DNA of 64,000 nucleotides, from the NCBI GenBank assembly GCA_963830775.1, contig CAWHNT010000046.1, positions 83,397 through 147,396 of the forward strand, given 5' to 3'. Made by a program: the position numbers and the translations under genes. Each line of letters begins with the position of its first letter. The stretch's first letter is position 1. Of the stretch, positions 9,459 to 18,465 are shown piece after piece. Under the pieces are notes generated by a model. That model saw nothing but the letters and a program-made list of their open reading frames with translations. It was not told the DNA's origin and did no database searches. This stretch comes from CAWHNT01 sp963830775 (GTDB taxonomy: Bacteria > Pseudomonadota > Alphaproteobacteria > Geminicoccales > Geminicoccaceae).

Positions 9459-10181
9459 ATGCGGCTGGATGGCCAGGTGGTGGCGGTGATCGGCGGCAGC
9501 TCGGGCATCGGGCTCGGGATCGCCAAGGCGGCGGACGCCGCGGGTGCCCGGGTGGTGATCGCCGGGCGCACGCAGGAACGGCTGGACACGGCACGGCGCG
9601 AGCTGGGCGAGGCTGCCGAGGCCCGCCGCCTCGACGCCACCGACGAGCCCGCGACCCAGGCCTTCTTCCAGGCCCTGGGGCCGCTCGACCATCTGGTCGC
9701 CACGGCCGCCGCGGGGCTGCCCTTCGGCCCCTTCACCCAGCTCGACCCGGTGGCCTTCCGGCGCGGCTTCGAGGGCAAGTTCTGGGCCTTCATCCACGCC
9801 ACCCGGCACGCGCTCGCCACCTTGCGCAAGGATGGCTCGATCACGCTGGTGACGGGTGCCGCCGCGCGCGCCGCCATGCCCGGCACCACCGGGGTGGCGG
9901 CCGTCAACGGCGCCCTCCAGTCCATGGTCCCCAGCCTCGCCCGCGAGCTGGCGCCGATCCGCGTCAACGCGCTGTCGCCGGGCGTCGTGGCGACCCCGGT
10001 CTATGACGGCATGCCCCAGAGTGCCCGCGATGCCATGTACCGGCAGGCCGCCGAACGCCTCCCCGTCCGCCGCATCGGTGCTGCGGAGGATCTCGGTGCC
10101 GCCGCCCTCTTCCTGATGACCAACGGCTACACCACCGGCACCATCCTCGACGTGGACGGCGGCGCCCGGCTGATCAGCTGA
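9459..10181 (+). CDS. SDR-fold protein without the catalytic Tyr-Lys pair
   Basis: A 240-residue Rossmann-fold protein. The cofactor motif VIGGSSGIGLGIAKA is intact and the C-terminal VDGGARLIS is standard for SDRs. Where active members have YxxxK, this one reads GVAAVNGAL, so the tyrosine and the lysine are Val and Asn, and the catalytic serine region reads LVTGAAARAAM. It probably binds a dinucleotide but may not use the usual proton relay; related proteins with the same substitution are known in proteobacteria. GGGAGCTGACG upstream of ATG 9459 provides the ribosome-binding site. Uninterrupted. Confidence 0.82.
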   Translation: MRLDGQVVAVIGGSSGIGLGIAKAADAAGARVVIAGRTQERLDTARRELGEAAEARRLDATDEPATQAFFQALGPLDHLVATAAAGLPFGPFTQLDPVAFRRGFEGKFWAFIHATRHALATLRKDGSITLVTGAAARAAMPGTTGVAAVNGALQSMVPSLARELAPIRVNALSPGVVATPVYDGMPQSARDAMYRQAAERLPVRRIGAAEDLGAAALFLMTNGYTTGTILDVDGGARLIS

Positions 10182-10207
10182 TCGGCCGAGCCCCACGCCC
10201 AAGTTGA

Positions 10208-10250
10208 CCAGACCTCCCCGCCCGGCCAACATCGCGCCTAGGAGGTCTGG
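10208..10250. promoter_or_regulatory. Perfect 10-bp inverted repeat ahead of the chaperone/effector island
   Basis: CCAGACCTCC (10208-10217) and GGAGGTCTGG (10241-10250) are exact reverse complements around a 23-base spacer. They lie between the SDR stop (10181) and the chaperone start (10273). It could be a weak terminator of the SDR operon or an operator for the island. The arm length is unlikely by chance in a gap this short. Confidence 0.45.
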
Positions 10251-10272
10251 GCGAGGCGTACCTGCCGGAACC

Positions 10273-10761
10273 ATGATCCGGGTGCCGCGCTTTCGGCCGT
10301 CGTGGGAGGGAAAGAAACTGGCATCACACCTGGTGCTGCGCGAGCTTGGGGTGGAGCTCGGCGTGGGTCCGATCGAGCTCGATGCTGACGGCGGGACGCA
10401 GCTCACCTTCGGCCAGGACCTTGTGGTCGATCTGGAGCAGCTGCCTGGCAGCGACGTCCTGTACCTTTCCGCACCGGTGGGGCAGCTCGACGCCGCTCTG
10501 CCGACCGAAGCCCGCGCGGAGCTGCTGGCCGAGCTCCTGGCCGCCAACCTGCTCGGGCGCGATACCGGCGGTGCCACGCTCGCACTCGACACCCTGCTGG
10601 ACGAGGTGGTGCTCTGCCGCGGCCTGCCGTCGGACGGGCTCACGCTGGAGGCGCTGAGGCAGGCGCTGGAGGACTTCCTCGACCACCTCTCGGCCTGGAG
10701 GCAGCGCCTCGCCGAGGGCGCTGCCGGAGCGCCGGCCGCGCGTGCGGTCGTCTTCGGCTGA
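10273..10761 (+). CDS. CesT-family type III secretion chaperone (first copy)
   Basis: A small acidic protein of 162 residues with the class I type III chaperone pattern. An N-terminal helix is followed by strands around LTFGQDLVVDLEQL and VLYLSAPVG, then the family core LLAANLLGRDTGGATLALD, and LPSDGLTLEALRQALEDFL leading into a C-terminal helix with a Trp (LSAWRQRL). Such chaperones bind the N-terminal 50-100 residues of an effector as dimers in the cytoplasm. ATG 10273 is chosen because the family starts close to this point; a TTG at 10204 is in frame but adds an unlike extension. The Fic effector gene starts 20 bases after the stop, the usual chaperone-effector order. Confidence 0.78.
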   Translation: MIRVPRFRPSWEGKKLASHLVLRELGVELGVGPIELDADGGTQLTFGQDLVVDLEQLPGSDVLYLSAPVGQLDAALPTEARAELLAELLAANLLGRDTGGATLALDTLLDEVVLCRGLPSDGLTLEALRQALEDFLDHLSAWRQRLAEGAAGAPAARAVVFG

Positions 10762-10781
10762 CACTGACCGGGGGATCATCT

Positions 10782-12600
10782 GTGACCGACAGCATCGGTG
10801 GCGGCGGCTTCCGGATCGCGAGGCAGCCCGCCCATCAGACCGAGAGTACGCGGGTCAAGCCCGGCAGCCCACGCCCGCAGGCGGAAGCCGGCCTCAACCG
10901 CTTCGGCGAGGTCGGCATCCGCACCGGCGCCCGGGTCACACGCGCGCGAACCGGAGGCGTCGAGGTCAAGCGCTTCTTCACCAAGCTCAGCCTGCCGTTC
11001 CGCAGCGCCGCCTACAAGACCGAGCGCAGCCTCCGCCACGCCGAGCACCGCTTCGATCGGCACGTGAACCGGATGGTCGAGGATCTGGCCAACAAGGGGG
11101 CGAAGCTGTCGGACCGGGCGTTGCTCGGCCGCCTCGGTGCCATCGCCCGCGAGGCCGGCCGCGTCACCGGCCTCGCCACCGCCAAAGGCGAGCTCAGCAA
11201 CCCTGCCGCCATGCGCGCACGCTTCGACACCAACCTGCGCGAGGCGCTGGCGGGGCTCGGGAAGAAGGCGCCGGACAAGCTGGCGGCGGTCCAGGCCCGC
11301 CTCGGCAAGCTGAGCGACGCCCAGCTCGGCCAGGTGGTGAGCCGCGCCGTCGGCGGCATGGGGACCGCCGAGGCGCTGCGCTGGGGGATCGTGCGCGGGC
11401 AGCAGCACACCGGCCCAACCGCGCAGATGCAGACGGCGCAGAGCCTTCTGGGCAGCCTGCGCAATGCCCTGAACGAGGCCGGAGGCCCGGGCAGCGCCCG
11501 CTCCACCATCGACGTCGACGACGACATGAGCTCGGACGAGGTGCAGGAGACGCCCGTCTACAAGCCCTCCGGCGCCAAGGACGGCCCCGGGATGCTGGCC
11601 TGGCTGAGCGGGGCCTACAGCGGCACCGACGAGGAACTCGATGTCGGGCTGGCGCGATCCGCATATCGGGGTCTCGGTCGAGGCGCTGGTGCGCGAGCGG
11701 GTCGAGGAGCAGGGCGTCTCGGTGCATGTCGCGGTCAAGGACCTCAACGACGCCATCAAGGCCGACAAGGGGCTCCAGCCGGCCTTCGCGTCAAAGCTTC
11801 TGGCACTCACCGCGGCCGTCCGCGAGGAGACGATCCTCGCCGGCAAGCTCGACCAGCACGACGCCTTGTCCGGCATCGCGGAGAAGGATCTCTGGCGGCT
11901 GGTCGCACCGGCCAAGGGCCAGGCGGACGACGACAAGTGGCTCGCCAACTCGGTGAACCAGGGCTCGCTGGCAGGCATGCTGCGCGGGTTCGGCCATATG
12001 ATCGAGGCGCAGGAGCAGGGGGAGCCCATCACCGCCGACTCCCTGGCCGAGCTGCACGGCGACATGACCGCCGGTACCTTCAAGATCGGTCTCGACCTCG
12101 GTGAAGACAACATGCGATTTCCCCAGGGGCTCCGCGACGGCGCAGGAACCGACCTTGGCCTGGAGGGCGACGGCGGCGCCGTCACCGATGCCGGCCGGGC
12201 CGAGCTCCGGGAGGCCGCGGCCAAGGAACCCTGGTTCAAGCTCCGGGACGGTGACGACGGCGATGTCTCCCTCGAGTTCGCACCCAAAAGCGGCGAGGAG
12301 GTGCGAGCCCGCGCCGACTCCATCCTAGCGAGCTACGAGAAGGAGAAGGCCGCCGCCACGACGCCGGAGGAGAAGCGCCTGGCCGTCGCCCGCGCGACCC
12401 AGGACCTCTACCGCTCGCATCTCTTCCAGGACGGCAATACCCGCACCGTGGTCTTCTTGACCATGAACCGGCTGCTGCTCGATGCGGGCCTCGGCCCGGC
12501 CATCCTGGCCGAGCCGCGGGCCGCCGCCGGCTACTCCCTGCGGGAGTTCGCGGCCGAGATCGAGAAGGGTCAGGCGGCGTTTGAGGCACTCCGGAGCTAA
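10782..12600 (+). pseudogene. Candidate type III effector with Fic domain (one frameshift)
   Basis: About 605 residues when one extra base near 11656 is removed (GCTGGCGCGATCC). Residues 1-250 form a basic, low-complexity then helical region expected to hold a secretion signal and chaperone-binding part. Residues 250-605 form a module shared with the next gene. Its Fic core reads RSHLFQDGNTRTVV, matching HxFx(D/E)GNxR with His at about residue 546. The usual second glycine of GNGR is Thr and the last Arg of the motif is Val, so activity is uncertain. Fic enzymes typically move AMP or other phosphate-containing groups onto target Ser/Thr/Tyr. GTG 10782 has GGGGA eight bases upstream. Secretion is inferred only from the adjoining chaperone. 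Confidence 0.68.
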
Positions 12601-12602
12601 CG

Positions 12603-13805
12603 GTGGACGAGGCGACGGAGGCTGCGGAACCGACTAGCCCTCCCCTCTACGTTCCCACCGGCGTTCGCCGTGGCGGACCGGTCATGCTGGCCTGGCTCAA
12701 CAGGAGCTACGGCGGCGACGACGATGTGCGCACGGAGCTGTGGGCCGACCCGGCGCTCACCCGCTCCCTCGAGGCCCTGGTACGCGAGCATGCCGAAACC
12801 CACGGCGTGCGTGCGCGCGACGCCATCAAGGCGCTGGACGATGCGATCAGGGCCGAGCCCAGCCTGCGGCCGGCCTTCCGCGCCAAGCTCCTGAGCGCCA
12901 CCGCTACGTTACGCGAGGAGCAGGCGCTCACGGCCAAGCTCGGCCAGCATGGCTCCTTCGATGGGCTGGACCATCACGAGGTCTGGCAGCTCTTCGCCCC
13001 CGGGCGCGGCGTGGCCGGCCGCGACAAGTGGGACCGGGAAGCCCGCAGCCAGGGCTCCATGGCCGGGATGATGCGCGCCTTCGGCCGCATGTTCGAGGCG
13101 CACTTGCGCGAGCTGCCGATCACGGCCGAAAGCCTTCTGGCGATGCAGAAGGACGCCACCCAGGGAACCTACGCCACCCCTCTGGCCCTCGACGAAGGCG
13201 CCCGCGTGCGTCAGGGCTTTCGCGACGGCAAGCCGGCCACGGTCGCGCTCGCCCGGGGCAAGATGACGACCGAGGCTGGCCTGGCGGAGCTCGCGCAGGC
13301 ATCGCGCCGAGACGGCTGGTTCACCCTCGGCGAGGACGCCGACGGCAACTCGCGCCTCGACTTCGCCGCGAAGGACGCCGGTGCGATCCGTGCCCGCGCC
13401 CAGGCCATCCTGGCCGGCTACGAGGATGAGATCGGGCGCGCTGGCGGCGAGAGCGAGAAGCGCCTCGCCATCGCCCGTGCCACGCAGGGCCTCTGCCGGC
13501 TGGAGCCGTTCGAGGACGGCAACACCCGCACCCTTGTGTTCCTGCTGATGAACCGGCTCCTGCTCGATGCCAGGCTGCTCCCGGCGATCCTCCTGGAACC
13601 CAAGGCCGCTATCGGCTTCTCGCTCGAGGAGCTGGCCGACGACATCCGCCTGGGCCAGATCGTCTTCCACGGTGCGAAAGGGCTGGTGGAACTCGAGGAA
13701 GCGGCCCGCTCGAACCTGGACAACCCCGAGTTCGCCGAGGATTCCGAGCTGCCCGAGAGCGAGAAGGTCCCGCACGGCCTGTTCGGGGTCGGCTTGCGCA
13801 TCTGA
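12603..13805 (+). CDS. Fic-fold paralogue lacking the catalytic histidine
   Basis: A 400-residue protein that aligns from its first residues with residues 250 onward of the preceding Fic protein: MLAWLNRSYGG against MLAWLSGAYSG, and SLEALVREHAE against SVEALVRERVE. It has no counterpart of that protein's N-terminal region. At the Fic motif it reads RLEPFEDGNTRTLV, so the catalytic His is Glu at about residue 301 while F, D, G, N and R remain. It probably binds nucleotide or partner without standard AMPylation. The start GTG 12603 is two bases after the previous TAA, so translation is likely coupled. The C-terminal ~50 residues (acidic, NLDNPEFAEDSELPESEK) are unique. Tandem duplication followed by specialisation is the simplest history. 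Confidence 0.72.
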   Translation: MDEATEAAEPTSPPLYVPTGVRRGGPVMLAWLNRSYGGDDDVRTELWADPALTRSLEALVREHAETHGVRARDAIKALDDAIRAEPSLRPAFRAKLLSATATLREEQALTAKLGQHGSFDGLDHHEVWQLFAPGRGVAGRDKWDREARSQGSMAGMMRAFGRMFEAHLRELPITAESLLAMQKDATQGTYATPLALDEGARVRQGFRDGKPATVALARGKMTTEAGLAELAQASRRDGWFTLGEDADGNSRLDFAAKDAGAIRARAQAILAGYEDEIGRAGGESEKRLAIARATQGLCRLEPFEDGNTRTLVFLLMNRLLLDARLLPAILLEPKAAIGFSLEELADDIRLGQIVFHGAKGLVELEEAARSNLDNPEFAEDSELPESEKVPHGLFGVGLRI

Positions 13806-13830
13806 GCCGTCGGAGGCCCGCAGCCGGGCG

Positions 13831-13859
13831 TTGACGAACCATGAGCGCTCAAGCATATT
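13831..13859 (+). promoter_or_regulatory. Candidate promoter for the second chaperone operon
   Basis: TTGACG (13831-13836), a 17-base spacer and CATATT (13854-13859), placed 95 bases before the second chaperone gene in the only sizeable gap of the island. Motif match only. Confidence 0.4.
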
Positions 13860-13953
13860 CCGGGCCGGTGAAGGGAGCGGCACGTTCCCGTTGACCGCGA
13901 TCCGACGGCGAGAGCACCTTGCCGGTTGGCGGGTGCTTGGCGCGGAGAATGGT

Positions 13954-14418
13954 GTGGGAAGCAGCCTGGACCGGCTTCTGGCCGAGCTCGGGGCCAATAT
14001 CGGCCTGCCCGGGCTCGCCTTCGACGATTCCGGGTGCTGCCGGCTCGCGATCGACGACCTTCCGGTCGAGATCGAGCGCATGACGGACGGGGCAGCCCTG
14101 CTCCTGACCTGCATCGTCGGCGAGCTGCCGGGAAGCGGCCGCGAGGCGGCGATGGGCCGGCTGCTCGACGCCAACTTCCTCTTCAAGGGCACGCAGGGCG
14201 CCACGCTGGCCGTGCCGCTGGGCAGCGACGTGGTGGTGCTGTTCTATCGTGCGGCGGCGGCCGGCCTGGGCCTCGTCGAGCTGCGGCAGATGCTGGAGAA
14301 CTTCACCGCTGCCGGCGAGCATGCGCGCACCCTCCTGGCGCCAGGGAGCGAGCCGGCATCTGCGCCGGTGACGACCAGCTGGTCCTCGCGCGAGCCGGTC
14401 TTCATCATCCGCGGCTGA
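13954..14418 (+). CDS. CesT-family type III secretion chaperone (second copy)
   Basis: A 154-residue protein with the same architecture as the first chaperone. An N-terminal helix (SLDRLLAELGANIGL) is followed by strand segments LAIDDLPVEIERM and ALLLTCIVGELP. The core LLDANFLFKGTQGATLAVP corresponds to LLAANLLGRDTGGATLALD, and GLVELRQMLENFTAAGEHA matches the C-terminal helix. GTG 13954 is chosen because GGAG at 13944-13947 lies six bases upstream and the length then fits the family. Upstream in-frame codons exist but give an unrelated extension. The repeat-module effector gene begins 18 bases after its stop, so this is probably its dedicated chaperone. Confidence 0.74.
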   Translation: MGSSLDRLLAELGANIGLPGLAFDDSGCCRLAIDDLPVEIERMTDGAALLLTCIVGELPGSGREAAMGRLLDANFLFKGTQGATLAVPLGSDVVVLFYRAAAAGLGLVELRQMLENFTAAGEHARTLLAPGSEPASAPVTTSWSSREPVFIIRG

Positions 14419-14436
14419 CACTTCGGAGAGTGCCTG

Positions 14437-17075
14437 ATGGCGATCAGTCTCGAAGCCTTCCAGCGGGCAGCCACGATCGGCGGCCGGATCACGCTCGACA
14501 AGCGCCAGGACGACGGGCTCAACGCCAGCAACGGCCAGATGGGCGGCAAGTCGGTGGCCTGGGTCAAGGACACCTGGCCCAGCTCCGCCGTGAAGGAGGA
14601 GAACCGGGCCGCCATCCAGTCCTTCGTCGGCTCGGTGCGGGCCAAGTACGGCGACCTCCTGGGCGATCTGGCCATGGCGCGGCTTGCCGGCGACATCCAG
14701 ACCGGCCGGCCGCTGACCGAGCAGACGATCACCATGATCGTCACCGCCTCCGACAAGGCGCTGGTCGATCTGGCCAAGATGAACGAGGCGAGCGCCAGGA
14801 CCGCCGCGAGGTCGGACGACCCGCAGAAGCCGGGCTCGTTCGGGCAGGTGTTCGATCAGGTCACCAGGGCGATGGGCTCGAGCGTCAAGATCAGCGACCT
14901 CGACCCGGGCCGGCTTGCGGACGCCCGGCTCGCCATCGAGGCCGGGATCAAGGCCGAGACCAGCCAGCACGGGATCCCCAATCTGGCGCTGGTCGACGAC
15001 GACGTGGCGCAAGCGATCGCCACGCGCGAGATCAAGAAGCTGCTGGGCGTCGACGCCCGCGACACCATGTCGAGGGAGCTGACCACGCCCGGTGACGGCA
15101 CGGCGCCTTTCGACAAGGCCTTCGCCAAGGAGCTCACGGCCCGCGGCTTCACCGCAGCTGACGCACAAGGCGTTCGAGCTCGGCCCGCTGCTCCAGGCGA
15201 CGCGCTCGGCCATCGTCGAGGCCAGCTTCAATCCGAACGAGAACGCCCACACCCGGCCCGTGGACCGCGCCAAGGCGGACGCGATCCTGGAGCAGCAGAT
15301 CAAGCGCTTCCTCGACGGGCAGCAGGACTCGCTCCTGAAGGCGAAGGACCTGGCGCGCGACGACCAGGTGCTCGAGATGGCCCTCACCAACGTGGCGCTG
15401 ACCACGGAGGGCATCACGCCCGCCATGCTGGATAAGCTCGCCCAGTCGCGGCAGGTGGCGGAGACGGCGCTCAAGACACTGGCCAACCCCACAGGAGTCT
15501 GGACAGCCAGGTCAAGGCGCTCAAGGACCTCGCGACGCGGCCGGCAAGGCCGCGGGCGACCTCGGCCTCGACGAGGCCGGTGCCGCGCGCTTCCGCGACG
15601 CGCTCGTGGCTCGCGCTCGCACCCTGGACTCAGCGAGCCGGGGAAGGCGAACGTCAAGCAGGCGCTGAGCTCGGCCGGGCTCGCCGACGTGGAGGACGCC
15701 ATGACGCCGGGAAGAGACCGGGCCTGGCCCGAGGTGCGCAAAGCGGCCGACGACCTCGTCGCCGTCTTCAAGCCACTGCGGCAGGCGGTGGGGGCCGAGC
15801 GTCCTCCGCGCCCCGGAATTCACGTCCTGGGCCAGGCCTCGTCCCAGGCCCTGAACGCGCTCAAGGACAACGGGATCGACCTGCGGTGGACCCGGACCAC
15901 CGTCTCGCCCGAGGCGCAGAAGGCGCGCAAGGCGAAGGACCTCGCAGCGCGGGAATGAGACTACAAGGCAGCGCTGGATCAGCTCGTGCAGCTGCCCGGT
16001 ATGACGGCCGCGAGGTTGGAGACGCTGTGGGAGGTGCGGGGGACGGCCGAGTCCGCCCTCGCGGTCATGGCCGATCCCAACAAGGGCCTGGCCGATCAGG
16101 TGGGTGCTCTGAAGGACCTGAACACAGCCATTACGAAGGGCGCGGGCGATCTCAACTTTGACGCCGAGCACGCCGATTGGCTCGGCCAAGCGGCGATGTG
16201 GCTCGCCAGCGAAACGACCGGGCTCGAACTCGGCGGCCCTCGACCAGCTGCGGCAGACGCTCGTCTCGCCCGAGACGACGGCCCTGCTCGGCGCGCTCGA
16301 TCTCGCGTCGAAGAGCCAGGGCCTGCCTCAGGAGAGCCGGGAGGCGGCGCGCGATCTCTCCAGGCTGCTGGGCGAGCTGCGCCCGAGCATGGTGGGCGGC
16401 AGCCTGCCCCAGCCGCAGCTCGCCTCGCTGGACCAGGTCAAGCCGGAGACGTTCCAGGCGCTGCGGGACAATGGCGTCGAGATCGAGCCGCGGATGGCCA
16501 AGGCCAAGGAGCTGGCGGCCGGCAATCCGAAGCATGAGGCCGCTCTCCTCGGCCTCGTGCAGCAGGACCCCTCCATGACCACGGAGACGCTCGAGAAGAT
16601 GTGGCAGGCGCGGGCGCTGCCGAGAAGGCCTTCAGGGCGATCGCTGCCGTGCACACGCTGGCCGACCAGGTCGGTGCCCTGAAGGATCTGACCGCAGCCG
16701 TCAACGAGGCCGTGACGTGCACTCGACCTTCACGGCCCGACGCCAACCGGTTCCGCAGCACGGCAATGTCGCTCGCTAGCGACCACGACGGGGCTCGAGT
16801 GGCGACCCAGGATCTGCTGGAGCTGGCGCTCGGCTCGCGACCTGTATCGTCGACGATGGGCGACGCGCTGGCCCTGCGGCGCAGGATGCAGGATCTGCCC
16901 CCAGACGACCCGCGAGGCCGCGAGCGACCTCTCCGACCAGTTCGGGCGGCTGCACGCTCGACATGGGTCCCGGCCGCCCGCCCCGACAAGCCCCGGATCG
17001 CTCGACGAGATGACGCCGGAGACGTTCCAGGCCTTGCGCGCGCACGGCATCGAGATCGATCCAAGCAGGCTCTAG
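14437..17075 (+). pseudogene. Large repeat-module candidate effector, disrupted
   Basis: Begins at ATG 14437 as a helical protein (MAISLEAFQRAATIGGRITL). After ~240 residues it runs into at least three related modules, at roughly 15480-15960, 16080-16560 and 16660-17075. Each contains a segment like DQVGALKDLNTAI and ends in a signature such as VKPETFQALRDNGVEIEP; the last reads MTPETFQALRAHGIEIDP before TAG 17075. Frame changes are needed near 15160, 15490, 15535, 15640, 16233, 16610 and 16900, and a TGA at 15956 interrupts the first module. No known domain is recognised. It follows the second chaperone, hence the effector suggestion. The number of lesions points to true decay, although some may be sequence errors. 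Confidence 0.6.
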
Positions 17076-17110
17076 GATCATCTAGGCGGAGCGGCTGGCC
17101 ACGCCTCGGC

Positions 17111-17671
17111 TCACGCCCGCTCCATCACGCCCGTGACGAAATCGTACTCCGCCTCCAGCGCGTGCAGCGAGCCTTCGGGCCGCAGCACGCTGGAGTAGAG
17201 CCTGAAGGCGCTCACCGGGAAGGCCGAGGAGCGGAAGAGCGAGCGGCCGGCGAGCCAGCTCCCGAACCGGTCCTCGGGCGGCGGGAAGCGGAAACGGCCC
17301 AAGGTCACGTGCGGCATGAACTTGCGCCGCTCGGGGTCCAGGCCCACGCTCTCCAAGGCGCGCTCGATCCGCCGCTTGAGCGGGGTGAGTTTCTCGGGGT
17401 GCTCGACCCCGGTCCACAAGGTCTGCGGGGCACCGCGCGGCGGGAACTGGCCCAGCCCCTTGAGGCGCAGCTCGAGCGGAACGTGGCTCACCGCGGTCAG
17501 CGCCTCGCCGATCTCGTAGAAGATGCCCTGCTGCACCTCGCCGATGAAGCGGAGCGTCAGGTGGAACTGCTCAGGGTCGGTCCAACGGGTGGCCGGCAGG
17601 CCGACGCAGAGGCGCTCCAGCTGGGCCGCCACTTCCTCGGGCATCGGGATCGCGATGAACAGGCGTGGCAT
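17111..17671 (-). CDS. thpR: RNA 2',3'-cyclic phosphodiesterase (2'-5' RNA ligase family)
   Basis: A 2H phosphoesterase of 186 residues that opens 2',3'-cyclic phosphates on RNA ends. Both HxTx motifs are visible: FHLTLRFIG near residue 42 and MPHVTLGRFR near residue 125. The protein starts MPRLFIAIPMPEEV, the standard family opening, at ATG 17671. An excellent Shine-Dalgarno GGAGGTGATC precedes it directly. A longer in-frame reading upstream is not needed. It is convergent with the decayed effector gene and divergent from the YfgM-like gene. Full length. Confidence 0.88.
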   Translation of the reverse strand: MPRLFIAIPMPEEVAAQLERLCVGLPATRWTDPEQFHLTLRFIGEVQQGIFYEIGEALTAVSHVPLELRLKGLGQFPPRGAPQTLWTGVEHPEKLTPLKRRIERALESVGLDPERRKFMPHVTLGRFRFPPPEDRFGSWLAGRSLFRSSAFPVSAFRLYSSVLRPEGSLHALEAEYDFVTGVMERA

Positions 17672-17781
17672 GATCACCTCCGGCAGGGCGGGGGCAGGCG
17701 CCCTTGTCAAAGCGGGTGCGGTCCCATACCAACGCGTCGCTCGGGCGAGCGCGTGCCGGCCCTCCATGCGGCCGCCGCAAC

Positions 17782-18465
17782 ATGCACAGGGCTAAGGTAG
17801 GGCGGGTGAAGTCGGAAGAGTTTTTCCGCGAGGTCGACGAGGAGCTGCAGCGCGACCGGATGCTGGCGCTGTGGCGCCGCTACGGCAGCCTCGTCATGGT
17901 GCTGGCCGTGGCCGCGGTGCTGGCCACCGCCGGCTGGGTCGCCTGGCAGCATTGGCAGGAGCGGCAGCGGGCGGCCGAGGCCGAGCGCTTCGCCGCCGCC
18001 ATCGCCGACATCGGCACCAAGCCCGCCGAGGCCGCAACCCGGCTGGACGGGTTCGCGGCCGAGGCCAGGACCGGCTACGGCGCCCTTGCCCGCCTGCGCG
18101 AGGCCGAGGCCAAGGCCACGGCCGGCGACGAGGCCGGGGCGGTGGCGACGCTGGAAGCGCTGGCGGCGGACGGGTCGGCCGACCCGCTGCTGCGCGACCT
18201 CGCCGCCGTGCTGGCGGCTGGCCGCCAGGTCGACACCGGCGATCCTGCGGCACTCAGGGCCCGGCTCGAGCCGCTGGCCGCGGCCGGGGCACCCTACCGC
18301 TACACCGCCCGCGAGCTCCTGGCTCTCCTCGCCATCCGGACCGGCGATAGTGCCGGCGCACGCAGCACGCTGGAGGAGCTGAGCAAGGAGGTGGACATTC
18401 CCCAGGCGCAGCAGCAGCGGGTGGGCCAGCTGCTGGCAACGCTGGGCGGGATTGCGGCACCGTGA
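17782..18465 (+). CDS. YfgM-like tetratricopeptide membrane protein
   Basis: A single-pass inner-membrane protein. A short cytoplasmic N-terminus (EEFFREVDEELQRDRMLALW) precedes one TM helix, VMVLAVAAVLATAGWVAWQH. A periplasmic Ala/Leu-rich helical region with TPR_21-type repeats follows. YfgM-like proteins act with the SecYEG/PpiD chaperone network. Gene order YfgM-BamB is conserved in proteobacteria and is seen here, with the stop overlapping the bamB GTG (GTGA). ATG 17782 or GTG 17806 could be the start; the latter matches family N-termini slightly better. Confidence 0.82.
   Translation: MHRAKVGRVKSEEFFREVDEELQRDRMLALWRRYGSLVMVLAVAAVLATAGWVAWQHWQERQRAAEAERFAAAIADIGTKPAEAATRLDGFAAEARTGYGALARLREAEAKATAGDEAGAVATLEALAADGSADPLLRDLAAVLAAGRQVDTGDPAALRARLEPLAAAGAPYRYTARELLALLAIRTGDSAGARSTLEELSKEVDIPQAQQQRVGQLLATLGGIAAP

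Noticed and set aside
10204..10272. Upstream TTG extension of the first chaperone
   Set aside because: The added residues overlap the inverted repeat and do not resemble the start of CesT proteins.
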